A stretch of 64,000 bases of DNA from an uncultured Clostridia bacterium. Its GTDB lineage: Bacteria; Bacillota; Clostridia; Lachnospirales; Lachnospiraceae. The translations under genes were made by a program, and so were the position numbers. The DNA is taken from NCBI GenBank assembly GCA_947303805.1, contig CAMYZE010000002.1, forward strand, positions 1 to 64,000, in the 5' to 3' direction. Position 1 is the first letter of the stretch. Each line of letters opens with the position of its first letter. This document shows positions 54,501 to 63,369 of the stretch, in pieces. A model generated the notes under the pieces. It made no database searches and was not told the origin of the DNA. It worked only from the letters and a program-made list of their open reading frames with translations.

Positions 54501-54733
54501 CTCATAGCATGAAATCTTGGAATTAAATCTTTAAATGCTCTTGTTTCTACATGACCAATATGTGGTTTCCCATTTGCAGTTGGAGGACCATCATAAAATA
54601 CATAGGAATTATTTTTTTTGTTTTCAATATTCTTCTTTAAACAAATTTCATTAATTTGATTATCTTTCCAATACTTTTCTACTTCGTGTTCATTTTGCAC
54701 AAAACTTAAACTTGTATTAACTTTTTTAAACAT
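51566..54733 (-). CDS. ileS: Isoleucyl-tRNA synthetase
   Basis: Class I synthetase, 1055 residues, the long eukaryote-like/second-type length. HIGH motif in GPPTANGKPHIGHVET near 49-64; KMSKSKGN near 604-611. CP1 editing domain with WTTTPWTLPSN near 225. Cys pairs CPRC, CWRC, CEEC and CPHC are seen. Only 14 bp follow the upstream kinase gene, so no T-box leader fits here. Confidence 0.97.
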   Translation of the reverse strand: MFKKVNTSLSFVQNEHEVEKYWKDNQINEICLKKNIENKKNNSYVFYDGPPTANGKPHIGHVETRAFKDLIPRFHAMRGAYVPRKAGWDTHGLPVELEVEKMLGINGKEQIESYGIAPFIEKCKENVWKYKGMWEDFSYKVAFNADMENPYVTYYNDYIESEWWALKTLFDKGLLYKSFKIVPYCPRCGTPLSSHEVAQGYRDIKTKTAVVRFKLKDKNEYFLAWTTTPWTLPSNLGLCVNPDYDYVKIKCVDGYTYILAKELVDSVLSCIKVEEGVSKYEILNTFKGNELVGIKYEPLYPYAIDIINKQKKKAFEVVADTYVTSENGTGIVHIAPAFGEDDNRVCQKNGIGFVQFVDTKGLMTSETEFAGKSVQETDPLVLKNLKDRNLLFDSPIIEHAYPHCWRCDTPLIYYARETWFIKMTDVKNALIENNNSINWVPENIGKGRFGDWLENVQDWGISRNRYWGTPLNIWECEECGNREAIGSIKELKSKSIEQIDEIELHRPYIDDVHIKCPHCGKPMSRVKEVIDCWFDSGAMPYAQHHYPFENKELFEEQFPATFISEAVDQTRGWFYSLLAESTLLFGKSCFKNCLVLGHVQDEHGSKMSKSKGNAVEPMEALEKYGADSIRWFFYSNSAPWLPKRFSEKSVLEGQSKFLGTLHNAYAFFVLYANIDNFDPKVHKLDEKSLNKMDKWLLSKLNLTVKEVTEDLLNFKITESTQVIFKFVDQLSNWYIRRNRERFWASGMEQDKINAYATLYKVLVEFSKLIAPYVPFISDEIYLNLVLSVEKTENKSVHLCDYPVYDDKLIDTKLEEEMEMAITLVELGRAARNEAKIKNRQPLRKMLAKSPVLLDEYYIDIIASELNIKNVEFKEDLSEYTSYVFKPQLKTLGPKYGKLLNDIKNYLMSINGTNAYSNLKKDGNLTFDINGNQIVLTEDDLIIEASKKEGYITAIDGQATVVMDVSLDKELIEEGYIREIISKIQTMRKDNEFDVMDKINVYIYGNEKIEDIVLHHKALLLKDIMAKDVMISTCSNNALSKEWDINDEKVKIGIEK

Positions 54734-54747
54734 ATTCCCTCTTTTCT

Positions 54748-55767
54748 TTAAACTGATTTATATATAATTTTACTTCCTTCTTCATCAAACTTAAATGGAA
54801 TTTCTAGTAAGTTTTTTAATCTACCTCGAAGTTTATCTTGATTTTCTTTTTTAATATAAAATAGCATAAATCCACCACCGCCCGCACCTAATAGTTTACC
54901 GCCTAATGCACCAATAGATTTAGCTTCATAATAGATTTCATCTATTAGATTATTACTAATTTTATTGTTTAACCCTCTTTTCAACTGCCAAGAATAATCT
55001 AATAATTTGCCAAAATCATCAAACTCCTTATTAGTTAAATATTCATAAGCTTCATCTACAAGTTTATTCATCTCTATAAGTTTATTAATATTACTATTTA
55101 ATTGGTTTTGAGTTGTACTTTGGATTTCAAAAGAATTTCTCGAAATTCCAGTAAAAAACATCATCAAGTTTTCATTAAATTTACTTTTTTCATCATAACT
55201 AAGAGAAATATTTTTTACATTATACCCATTGTTAAACTCTTTTCCCATATATATTATATTTAAATTGCCAAACGATGCAGCTATTTGGTCTTGAATACCA
55301 CCAGATTCTTTGCACATCTCTCGCTCTACATGTATTGCCATATCGGATAATTTTGCTTTATATTTATATATACCATCTAAATTATTTAAATTTCTAAAAA
55401 TATCGTCGTTTTTTAATCTAAGTAGGCAATTTAAAAGTCCTACAGCAAACGATGAGGAAGTACCAAGACCAGTTCTTGCAGGTAAATCAGCATCGTAGTA
55501 TACTTTAATATTCTTAATATCAAGTAATTTTAAACAATTTTTAACCATCGGGTGATTTATTTCTTCAATATCTTTAACTTGCTCAACTTTAGAATATATA
55601 ATTTCATCTTTATATTCAAAAAACTCTGGAAGGTATCTTACATTAACATAACAATATTTGTCAATTGATGTAGAAATTATCTTACCTCCAAATTCATTAA
55701 AAAAATCTGGGAAATCAGTTCCTCCTCCAAAAAATGAAATTCTAAATGGTGTTTTGCTAATTATCAT
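54748..55767 (-). CDS. GHMP-family sugar kinase (heptose-7-phosphate kinase-like)
   Basis: 339 residues from ATG 55767, overlapping the trkH stop by one base; the frame back to 55785 is not needed. Motifs: start SKTPFRISFFGGGTDFPDF, ATP loop LPARTGLGTSSSFAVGLLN near 100-118, and C-terminal GGKLLGAGGGGFMLF. This combination matches HddA-type D-glycero-D-manno-heptose 7-phosphate kinases and relatives. No other heptose gene is in the window. Probably feeds an activated sugar to the polysaccharide locus upstream; substrate unproven. Confidence 0.82.
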   Translation of the reverse strand: MIISKTPFRISFFGGGTDFPDFFNEFGGKIISTSIDKYCYVNVRYLPEFFEYKDEIIYSKVEQVKDIEEINHPMVKNCLKLLDIKNIKVYYDADLPARTGLGTSSSFAVGLLNCLLRLKNDDIFRNLNNLDGIYKYKAKLSDMAIHVEREMCKESGGIQDQIAASFGNLNIIYMGKEFNNGYNVKNISLSYDEKSKFNENLMMFFTGISRNSFEIQSTTQNQLNSNINKLIEMNKLVDEAYEYLTNKEFDDFGKLLDYSWQLKRGLNNKISNNLIDEIYYEAKSIGALGGKLLGAGGGGFMLFYIKKENQDKLRGRLKNLLEIPFKFDEEGSKIIYKSV

Positions 55768-57206
55768 TAAATAGACCTCTTCCAAGTTTTTTTAGAAAAT
55801 AACATTATTATTGGAAATATCTCTAGTCTACCAGTAAGCATCAATACTATAAAAATTAATTTAGAAAATGAATTAAATATTGAAAAATTACCTGTGGGTC
55901 CAACTTTAGATAAACCTTGTCCTATATTATTAAATGTTTCAAATACTGAAGACACTGTAGTAGCAAAGTCATAATTTTCCAATGATATTAATGCAATACC
56001 TGCTAATATAAAAATAACATAAATTACAACATAACATAATACTGTCCTTATAGTATCTTTTTGTATAGGTTTATCCTCAAATTTAATTATTTTAACACTA
56101 TCTGGATGTAATTGAGTATATAATTCATTTGTAGCAGCTTTATACGATAATATAATTCTTGAAACTTTTATTCCTCCAGCTGTCGAGCCTGCACACCCAC
56201 CACAAATCATTAAAAATAATAATATTGTTTGTGAAAACTCTGGCCATTTTGAAAAATCTCCTATCGCAAAACCAGTAGTAGTTATAATGGACGAAACATG
56301 GAAAAATGCAGTGTGGAATGTTTTATTAAAATTACCATATAAATTAAAAATATTTAAAACTATAACAGTAACTGAAATAATAACAATTATAAAATAAACT
56401 CTTAATTCTTCAGAAAAAAAAGCGTCTTTTATTTTTCCAATTAAAATTAAAAAATATATATTAAAATTAACCCCAAATAATAGCATAAATATAGCAATAA
56501 GCGTTTGGCTTAATTCACTATATGCGGCACATCCATTTGAAGTAACTACAAATCCACCAGTTCCAGCAGTCCCAAAACCTATACAAATAGAATCATATAT
56601 CGGCATCCCACTAATAATATATGATATTATAGCTAATGCTGTTAAAAAAATATATATATAATATAATGTTCTTGCAGTGTGAGATACTTTGGATACTAAT
56701 TTACCAACTTGTGGTCCCGGACTTTCAGCTTTCATTATTTGCATATTTTCACTTTTAGTTGGAATTATAGCTAACATTAATACTAGTACGCCCATACCAC
56801 CAACAAAGTGAGTTAAACATCTCCAAAAGTTAATGCATTTTGACAAATTTGATGGATTACTTAATATTGTCGCTCCTGTAGTTGTAAATCCAGAAACCGT
56901 TTCAAATAATGCATCAATAAAATTTGGTATTTCTCTAGAAAAATAAAAAGGTAATGCACCAAATAATGATAATACTATCCATCCAAGAGATACTGTTACA
57001 AATCCCTCCGCTGAATAAAACTTATTATCACTAACAAAAAATTTAAATAAGAAGAATCCAATAATTAATAATACTATTATACAATATATAAAAATTTTGC
57101 CTACACTTTCATTATATATCAAAGACACTATAAATGGAATAATCATAAGTATTGCTTCAAGTATCATCATTATACCTATATGATTTAAAACTTTTTTAAT
57201 ATTCAT
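55767..57206 (-). CDS. trkH: Potassium uptake protein TrkH
   Basis: Membrane translocating subunit of Trk potassium uptake. 479 residues, about ten hydrophobic segments with four pore-type repeats: SGFTTTGATIL, GTAGTGGFVV, TTTGFAIGDF and FNNIGQGLS. FVGGMGVLVLMLAI and GGCAGSTAGGIKV are family hallmarks. Shares one base with trkA, its regulator. Confidence 0.95.
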   Translation of the reverse strand: MNIKKVLNHIGIMMILEAILMIIPFIVSLIYNESVGKIFIYCIIVLLIIGFFLFKFFVSDNKFYSAEGFVTVSLGWIVLSLFGALPFYFSREIPNFIDALFETVSGFTTTGATILSNPSNLSKCINFWRCLTHFVGGMGVLVLMLAIIPTKSENMQIMKAESPGPQVGKLVSKVSHTARTLYYIYIFLTALAIISYIISGMPIYDSICIGFGTAGTGGFVVTSNGCAAYSELSQTLIAIFMLLFGVNFNIYFLILIGKIKDAFFSEELRVYFIIVIISVTVIVLNIFNLYGNFNKTFHTAFFHVSSIITTTGFAIGDFSKWPEFSQTILLFLMICGGCAGSTAGGIKVSRIILSYKAATNELYTQLHPDSVKIIKFEDKPIQKDTIRTVLCYVVIYVIFILAGIALISLENYDFATTVSSVFETFNNIGQGLSKVGPTGNFSIFNSFSKLIFIVLMLTGRLEIFPIIMLFSKKTWKRSI

Positions 57207-58570
57207 TAATGCTGCTCCACAATTTCAGTAATATTTTTAAACTTATTATCTTTGGTAATAATTACAACACTATCGCCAACGATTAATTCGTCAAAACCGT
57301 TTGGCATTATTACATTACCATTTCTATATATTCCAGCAATTACAACATTCTTTTTTAACTTTAAATCTTTAATTTTAATATTAGTTACAATCGACTCTGT
57401 TTTAATTCTGAAGCCCATTGCCTCAATTCTTTCATCAAAAAGTCTATACAGTGTATCAATATCGCTGTCTCTACTATCTGCAGCAGCTCTTACATATGAA
57501 AGAATAATATTTGCAGCAATTCTTTCAGGATTAACAATACTACCAATTGGCATATCTTTTACAGCATCAGCAAAATTTAAATGATTAACTTTGGCAATTG
57601 ATTTTGTTTTAGTATTATTAGCTAATAAGGCTAATATAATATTTTCTTCATCTAATCCTGTTAGAGTTATAAAGGCACCAACATCGTTCATGCCTTCTTT
57701 AATTAAAACATTTTTTTCAGTAGCATCTGCATGCACTACAGAAATATTTGGAAATTTTGAAGCTAAATCTTCACAACTAGATAAGTCTTTTTCAACAACT
57801 TTAATAGAGCAATTAGGAATGTTTTTTAATAAAAGATTTACTAAATAGTGAGTAATTCTGCCTGCACCTATAATCATAAATGATGATAATTGTTTGTAAG
57901 CATAACCAATCTCACTGAAAAAACTTAAAACATTCTTATTATCAGCAACGAATAAAATTTTATCATTTTTTTCAATTATAGAATTTCCATTAGGAATAAT
58001 TATTTCTCCATTTCTTTCAATGACACAAATCAAAATATTGCATTTTAAATACTTATTTGCATCTGATAATTTAACACCAACGATTTTAGAATTTTCTGGT
58101 ATCTCAATAAGTAGCGAGTTTAATCTACCTTTAAAAAAAGAACTAGATGTTATAGATTTTGGATATTTTATTATTCTTAATATTTCTCTTGCAGTAGCAA
58201 GCTCTGGATTGATAGTCATTGTAATGTCTAGTTCGCTCATAATATATTCAAGTTGCTTTGCATATTCAGGATTTCTAATTCTTGCAATTGTTCTACATTT
58301 TGAACTTTTTCTAGCCATAAGACAGGTTAATATATTAATTTCATCGCTACTAGTACAAGCAATTAAATAATCAGCAGTTTCGACCTGAGCTTCAATAAGA
58401 ACAGATTGAATTGCCCCATTTCCAATAACACTCATACAATCTATAGATAACATAGCGTTGTCTAAAACTAATTGTGATTTATCAACTAAAATTATGTCAT
58501 GTTTTTCATTAGTTAGGTTATGTGCTAAAGTTAATCCAACTTTTCCACAACCTACAATAATTATTTTCAT
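57206..58570 (-). CDS. trkA: Trk system potassium uptake protein TrkA
   Basis: Cytoplasmic NAD/nucleotide-binding gating ring subunit. 454 residues in two similar halves: Rossmann loops IIVGCGKVGLTLA near 3-15 and MIIGAGRITHYLV near 230-242, each followed by a TrkA-C domain. Pairs with trkH, whose gene starts on its last base. Confidence 0.95.
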   Translation of the reverse strand: MKIIIVGCGKVGLTLAHNLTNEKHDIILVDKSQLVLDNAMLSIDCMSVIGNGAIQSVLIEAQVETADYLIACTSSDEINILTCLMARKSSKCRTIARIRNPEYAKQLEYIMSELDITMTINPELATAREILRIIKYPKSITSSSFFKGRLNSLLIEIPENSKIVGVKLSDANKYLKCNILICVIERNGEIIIPNGNSIIEKNDKILFVADNKNVLSFFSEIGYAYKQLSSFMIIGAGRITHYLVNLLLKNIPNCSIKVVEKDLSSCEDLASKFPNISVVHADATEKNVLIKEGMNDVGAFITLTGLDEENIILALLANNTKTKSIAKVNHLNFADAVKDMPIGSIVNPERIAANIILSYVRAAADSRDSDIDTLYRLFDERIEAMGFRIKTESIVTNIKIKDLKLKKNVVIAGIYRNGNVIMPNGFDELIVGDSVVIITKDNKFKNITEIVEQH

Positions 58571-58588
58571 ACTAGCTCCACATAAAAA

Positions 58589-59674
58589 CTATCGATTAGT
58601 TTTAAGTTTTGAGAATAGTTTTATATTTCTCTTTTTAATTAAATTTATAAATTTCCCCATATGATAGCAGAGATTAATATTTTTAGAAAGCAAAACAAAA
58701 TACATAATTTTTAAATATATCTTTTTCGGCTTGGCAATTGCAATTGCTTCGTTAAAATTTTTTGAATACAAATAATTATGTATTGTTATCAACTTTTCAT
58801 TTTTAATAAGCTTACATTCTGAATTAAATAAATTTACTATGCATTCAATAATTCTATCTATATATCTTCTTGAAATCATTTCAAGTGAATAATAATCATT
58901 GGTTAAGTTCCAATATTTGTAAATGTCGAGCATCTCTTTATGTTCTTCTTCTCTTTTATAATATAAATTTGGAAAATATTTTTGTGTTTCAGAGTCACTT
59001 CTTTTTCGATTAAAGTGATAATATTGCTTTTTTATAAAAGTAACATTTTCAATATCTTTTATAACACTTAAAACAAACGGAAAATCATCTCGATAAGTAA
59101 TTGGGAACGTAATGTTTTTACTTTTAATATAAGATAATTTATACAACTTATTCCAAGGAGGATAAAACATATTCTTATCAAAATTTAAATACGCATTTTT
59201 TCTAAAAGAATATTTATCATTGAAGTTTTCGACTTCTAAACCGTTTGTTGTATGTGGAACATAATCTAATGTAATATAATTTATTAAATCATAATAGGTA
59301 TGAATATAAAATCCAGATACAACCAAATCACTATTATACTGTAATGATATATTATACATATCATTCAGCATATTTTCATCTATATAATCGTCACTATCAA
59401 AAAAGCATACATAATCACCACAGGCAAGTTTTAAAGCATTATTTCTTGCATTATGTGCTCCAGAATTTTTTTGATGAAGTGTTCTAATTCTATGATCTTT
59501 CAATGCATAATCATCGCATATTGTGCCAGAATTATCGGTGCTACCATCATCAACCAAAAAAAGCTCAAAATATTTGAAGCTTTGATTTAAAACACTATCA
59601 ATTGCTTTTGGCAAATATTCAGAAACATTATATACTGGCATAATAACCGATATTTTTATATTATTATCTTGCAT
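58589..59674 (-). CDS. Family 2 glycosyltransferase
   Basis: 361 residues from ATG 59674. GT-A fold: ISVIMPVYNVSEYLPKAIDSVL at the N-terminus, DDGSTDNSG near 40-48 and FFDSDDYID (DXD) near 92-100. C-terminal region about 240-361 is basic and rich in aromatic residues, no clear membrane helix except a hydrophobic patch near 320. Adds a sugar to a lipid-linked glycan, donor unknown. The frame back to 59707 lies in the sugar transferase gene; chosen start overlaps it by 11 bp. Confidence 0.9.
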   Translation of the reverse strand: MQDNNIKISVIMPVYNVSEYLPKAIDSVLNQSFKYFELFLVDDGSTDNSGTICDDYALKDHRIRTLHQKNSGAHNARNNALKLACGDYVCFFDSDDYIDENMLNDMYNISLQYNSDLVVSGFYIHTYYDLINYITLDYVPHTTNGLEVENFNDKYSFRKNAYLNFDKNMFYPPWNKLYKLSYIKSKNITFPITYRDDFPFVLSVIKDIENVTFIKKQYYHFNRKRSDSETQKYFPNLYYKREEEHKEMLDIYKYWNLTNDYYSLEMISRRYIDRIIECIVNLFNSECKLIKNEKLITIHNYLYSKNFNEAIAIAKPKKIYLKIMYFVLLSKNINLCYHMGKFINLIKKRNIKLFSKLKTNR

Positions 59675-61046
59675 TACATTTAATATACTCTTGAGTTTTA
59701 ATATCAAAACCTTCTGTGTTTTCTTTAATAAAAAGAACTTTAATAGTTCGTAGTATTAATTCTAAATCAAAAATAAAACTACATTTTTTAATATATATAA
59801 GATCAAGTTTTAATTTATCAATTGCAGATGTATTATATTTACCATAAATTTGTGCTAATCCTGTAATCCCAGCTTTAACTTTACTTCTATATTCAAATTC
59901 ACAAATTTCTTTAGTATATAATTCTACGTGTTCTTTTCTTTCGGGTCTTGGGCCTACAATGCTCATATCACCAACTAATACATTGAACATTTGAGGCACC
60001 TCATCAATATGAAATTTTCTAATAAATTTTCCAACTCGTGTTATCCTATCATCATTGTCAATTGTAGGCACAACTTCATCATTATTAGATACTTTCATTG
60101 ATCTAAACTTAATAATTTTAAATAACTTATTGTCAATAGTAACTCTTTCCTGGAAAAAGAAAATAGGACCGCGATCCTCAATCTTTATTAGTAAAGAAAC
60201 TAATAACCAAATTGGTAAAAATACAATAAGAACAAATAAACTAATAAAAATATCGGATAATCTTTTAAAAAATTTAACTTCAAGAGATAATCCAAAATTT
60301 GTAGATAAATATATAGGTACATCAAAAATAAGAATATCTTCACTATATTTTAATAAAATATCAGAAATCTTTGGAATTACATAGATACTTCTAAAATTAT
60401 TAAAGCAATGCTTAATGATATCATTTCTAGCTTCAGAAGTGATATCACCTATTAAAATGTTAGTATATTGGTTGCACTCTTTATAAATATTATTTAAATT
60501 ATTTGTATCAAATTCAATGGTCTTAACTATATTATATAAATCTTTTCGTTTTGAAAATTTTACTATTATATTGTCAATACTGTTTTTGGAACTTATTAAC
60601 AATACTTCTTTCGGTGGAATAACTTTTTTAAATATAACATTAATTAACATAACCCAAAAGATAATTACAATTAAATCTTTTATAGTCATAATTATCATTG
60701 GAGCAATTGGCATAAGTCCCAAAGCGGCAGCAGGAATTATTATTACCAAATAAACTAAAATATTGCATGAAATAATAGACAATGTTTCAGAAAAAATCAA
60801 ATAAGCAGGTCTATATTCTGTTAAGTTATTACAGTCAAAAAACATCATAAATATATATGACAACAACATATATACTATCATCAAGAATATATTACCTTTT
60901 AATATATATGGAAATCTTAAAATTAGATTATATGAATGTATCCATGTATCAACAAAAATAAATCCTTGTATTAAAATTAGCACTATAACTAGTGCTAGTT
61001 TTAATAAATTATTATAATTGTTTTTGTTAATATTACTTTTCGGCAT
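59664..61046 (-). CDS. Polyprenyl-phosphate sugar phosphotransferase (WbaP/EpsL-like)
   Basis: Starts glycan assembly by moving a sugar-1-phosphate to undecaprenyl phosphate. 460 residues: four to five N-terminal membrane helices, a Rossmann-like middle part, a helix near 270-295 (DIFISLFVLIVFLPIW), and the catalytic domain with KFRSMKV, GKFIRKFHIDEVPQMFNVL and SIVGPRPERKEHVELY. It overlaps the O-antigen-ligase-like gene by 14 bp. Confidence 0.93.
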   Translation of the reverse strand: MPKSNINKNNYNNLLKLALVIVLILIQGFIFVDTWIHSYNLILRFPYILKGNIFLMIVYMLLSYIFMMFFDCNNLTEYRPAYLIFSETLSIISCNILVYLVIIIPAAALGLMPIAPMIIMTIKDLIVIIFWVMLINVIFKKVIPPKEVLLISSKNSIDNIIVKFSKRKDLYNIVKTIEFDTNNLNNIYKECNQYTNILIGDITSEARNDIIKHCFNNFRSIYVIPKISDILLKYSEDILIFDVPIYLSTNFGLSLEVKFFKRLSDIFISLFVLIVFLPIWLLVSLLIKIEDRGPIFFFQERVTIDNKLFKIIKFRSMKVSNNDEVVPTIDNDDRITRVGKFIRKFHIDEVPQMFNVLVGDMSIVGPRPERKEHVELYTKEICEFEYRSKVKAGITGLAQIYGKYNTSAIDKLKLDLIYIKKCSFIFDLELILRTIKVLFIKENTEGFDIKTQEYIKCNAR

Positions 61047-62706
61047 TAATATTTACTTCATTTGAATTAATATATTCAGCGGTACACATATACATTAATA
61101 TAAAAAATATAGGTGTTGTGATTGGTATTGCTATATTAACTATAGCTTGTACCATATATGATATAACTGCCATAATTGGAGCTAATATGTATATATTGCT
61201 TGACAATTTTTTTACACCATTTTTTATTCCTGTAATAAATATACCTAAATAACAAATTAAACCAATTAAGCCTTCACATATTAAATAGTTAATATATTCA
61301 TTATGGGCACTATCATAAACTTCTCCATATTTAGTAACCATTTCTTCATAAAAAGTTCTCTCTGAAACTACTAGATATGTGTCGGGACCATAACCGAATA
61401 ATTTTTGAAATATACTAAAGTTTTCAAAGAAATTAGTAAATGCAATTCTCCAGTTGTGTCCACGGTGAGTACCCCAATTATCATTAAATATTAATTGATG
61501 AGACGATGGAATTTGAGTCCAAATATTTGTATACTTTTTAAAAATATTCATATCAAGTATAATAAAAGTTACAACCAATATTCCAAATAACGAAATTATA
61601 ATATAAATTTTTTTGAAACTTTTTGGCAATAGTGAATCAAGTGGATTTAGATTTGTATTTATAGTATCACCATAATTAGGTTTCAATTTATAAAATAGAA
61701 TTAAAAGAAGAATTATGATAATCGTAAATGGAATAAAAGCAAATGCAACTCCGTCTTTTTTAACTAAATCAATAAAAAATGAACCTTGCCAGTTATGTGG
61801 AAATCTAAGACTTAACCAAAATACAAATATCGATAAAAATAAAAAGTCTATTACTAATAAGTACCTAATTAGCTGTATTCGATTTTTCAATGCAAAAAAT
61901 GGTATAAAAAAGAAGAAACCAAAAAATCCAAGAACAGTATTATCTGAAAGACCAAAAATGGAACCCGCACATCCAATAAACGAAGTTAATGCATAATAAA
62001 CTGATTTAAACTTATTTTTTTCAATTATAAATAATGATGCCGATAATGCAAATATCATTATTGTATAATTAGTATATGTATTTAAGTTTCCAATACTTGA
62101 TGCAAACATTGCTTTTTGTTCACCAGAAACATTTTCAAAGAAGCCAAATGGGTCAAGCCAAAAGAAATCTAGTGTTCCCCAAATGCATGCAAAACAACCT
62201 GCTAATATCGCAAAATCTAAATAAAAACTTTTAAACTTAAATGTTCTAGTCACAGCAATGTATGTTATAAAATAAATTATCCAGCATTCTAAACCTTGAT
62301 ATCTGCCTGCATTACCAAAAAATGACTCTTCTTGAAAATCTGATCCAATTGTTGAAATAATCATTGAAATAATCATTATTAAGAAGAATACATCAGTAAT
62401 AACAATATGTTTTTTAATATTTTCAATTCGAAATGAATTTATAAATCGTTTGATCGCCGGTGGAGAAGTTACTTGATTGTTAGCATCAATAAAAAAATAG
62501 AGTAGACCTAATAAAACTAAAATGGAAACTAAAACTATACTCATAACTTTAAAAAACACATATCTAGCACCTAAAATATCAAAATATTTGTCATGTGTAT
62601 ATAGGGGAAATATAACTAAAATTATAAAAACATATACTCCTGTTACCCCAGATGCAATATTTCTAAATATATCACTTAAACTTTCCTTTTTTTTGATTGA
62701 AGCCAT
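61033..62706 (-). CDS. O-antigen ligase/polymerase-like membrane protein
   Basis: 557 residues with about 12 hydrophobic helices and a large external loop (about 395-470) containing NWGTHRGHNWRIAF, FGYGPDTYLV and DSAHNEYINYLICEGLIG. The (A)HNxYI and G-HR patterns fit Wzy_C/WaaL-type proteins. Likely polymerises or attaches the polysaccharide made by this locus. Placed 3 bp after the lipoprotein gene. Confidence 0.85.
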   Translation of the reverse strand: MASIKKKESLSDIFRNIASGVTGVYVFIILVIFPLYTHDKYFDILGARYVFFKVMSIVLVSILVLLGLLYFFIDANNQVTSPPAIKRFINSFRIENIKKHIVITDVFFLIMIISMIISTIGSDFQEESFFGNAGRYQGLECWIIYFITYIAVTRTFKFKSFYLDFAILAGCFACIWGTLDFFWLDPFGFFENVSGEQKAMFASSIGNLNTYTNYTIMIFALSASLFIIEKNKFKSVYYALTSFIGCAGSIFGLSDNTVLGFFGFFFFIPFFALKNRIQLIRYLLVIDFLFLSIFVFWLSLRFPHNWQGSFFIDLVKKDGVAFAFIPFTIIIILLLILFYKLKPNYGDTINTNLNPLDSLLPKSFKKIYIIISLFGILVVTFIILDMNIFKKYTNIWTQIPSSHQLIFNDNWGTHRGHNWRIAFTNFFENFSIFQKLFGYGPDTYLVVSERTFYEEMVTKYGEVYDSAHNEYINYLICEGLIGLICYLGIFITGIKNGVKKLSSNIYILAPIMAVISYMVQAIVNIAIPITTPIFFILMYMCTAEYINSNEVNINAEK

Positions 62707-62709
62707 ATA

Positions 62710-63246
62710 CTACTCCTTAATATACCTAGGATCAATAGTTATTTTTTCTCCAGCTTTAAACACTTTATCCATTAATACTGTTCCATCATCACAAGTAGCA
62801 TTAATTTGCAGACTATATACATTAAATACTGTACCGAAATCTAAATATGTACCTTCATTATCAACATTTGGACTTTTGAATCTATAATCTTGTTCAGCCG
62901 CATTTAATGCTATACCATTTAAAGCCATAGATAAAAATAAATTTAAATCTTCTATCGTAGTCCCATCTAAACATTTACAAGTTAAATTGATTGATTTATC
63001 AGTATTATTTCCAGAAATATCAAAACCATTTTCTTTTATAAAGAAAAATGGCATAACTTCTGATGATAGATAATCAATAACTGAATTATGCATAATTGTA
63101 AAATCTAGTTCGTAATCACCAGTTTGAATTTCAGTAACTGGTTTTTCTGATTTGATTTTCGAATAATCAATCTTCTTTTTACAAGATATTAAAGCAAATA
63201 ATGAAATTAACATCAATAAAACACATAAAGAGAGTCTCTTTAACAT
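62710..63246 (-). CDS. Putative lipoprotein of unknown function
   Basis: 178 residues. N-terminal helix MLKRLSLCVLLMLISLFALISC ends in lipobox with C22, so it should be lipid-anchored outside the membrane. The rest is beta-strand rich (INLTCKCLDGTTIEDL, YLDFGTVFNVYSLQINATCDDG) with no motif I recognise. It is the first gene of the polysaccharide unit; AAGGAG lies before ATG. Possibly acts with the ligase-like protein. Confidence 0.75.
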   Translation of the reverse strand: MLKRLSLCVLLMLISLFALISCKKKIDYSKIKSEKPVTEIQTGDYELDFTIMHNSVIDYLSSEVMPFFFIKENGFDISGNNTDKSINLTCKCLDGTTIEDLNLFLSMALNGIALNAAEQDYRFKSPNVDNEGTYLDFGTVFNVYSLQINATCDDGTVLMDKVFKAGEKITIDPRYIKE

Positions 63247-63296
63247 AATTATCTCCTTAATAAAAATTATTTAAGTATAAATTATATAACTTTACT

Positions 63297-63325
63297 ATTT
63301 TATCATAATTTAAAATATATGTCAA
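63297..63325 (-). promoter_or_regulatory. Strong SigA promoter for the lipoprotein/polysaccharide/trk/ileS unit
   Basis: Minus-strand TTGACA (63320-63325), 17-nt spacer, TAAAAT (63297-63302). The -35 box touches the T-run of the htrA terminator just upstream. Confidence 0.8.
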
Positions 63326-63354
63326 AAAAATAGCCGTTTAAAACGGCTATTTTT
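63324..63354. terminator. Terminator after the HtrA-type protease gene
   Basis: AAAAATAGCCGTT and AACGGCTATTTTT form a symmetric stem with A and T runs on the two sides. On the minus strand it ends the htrA-like transcript, whose stop is at 63370. Confidence 0.88.
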
Positions 63355-63369
63355 AAGTTTATTTTATTA

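Noticed and set aside
54734..54747. T-box leader for ileS
   Set aside because: Only 14 bp separate ileS from the upstream gene; no specifier stem or T-box sequence fits.
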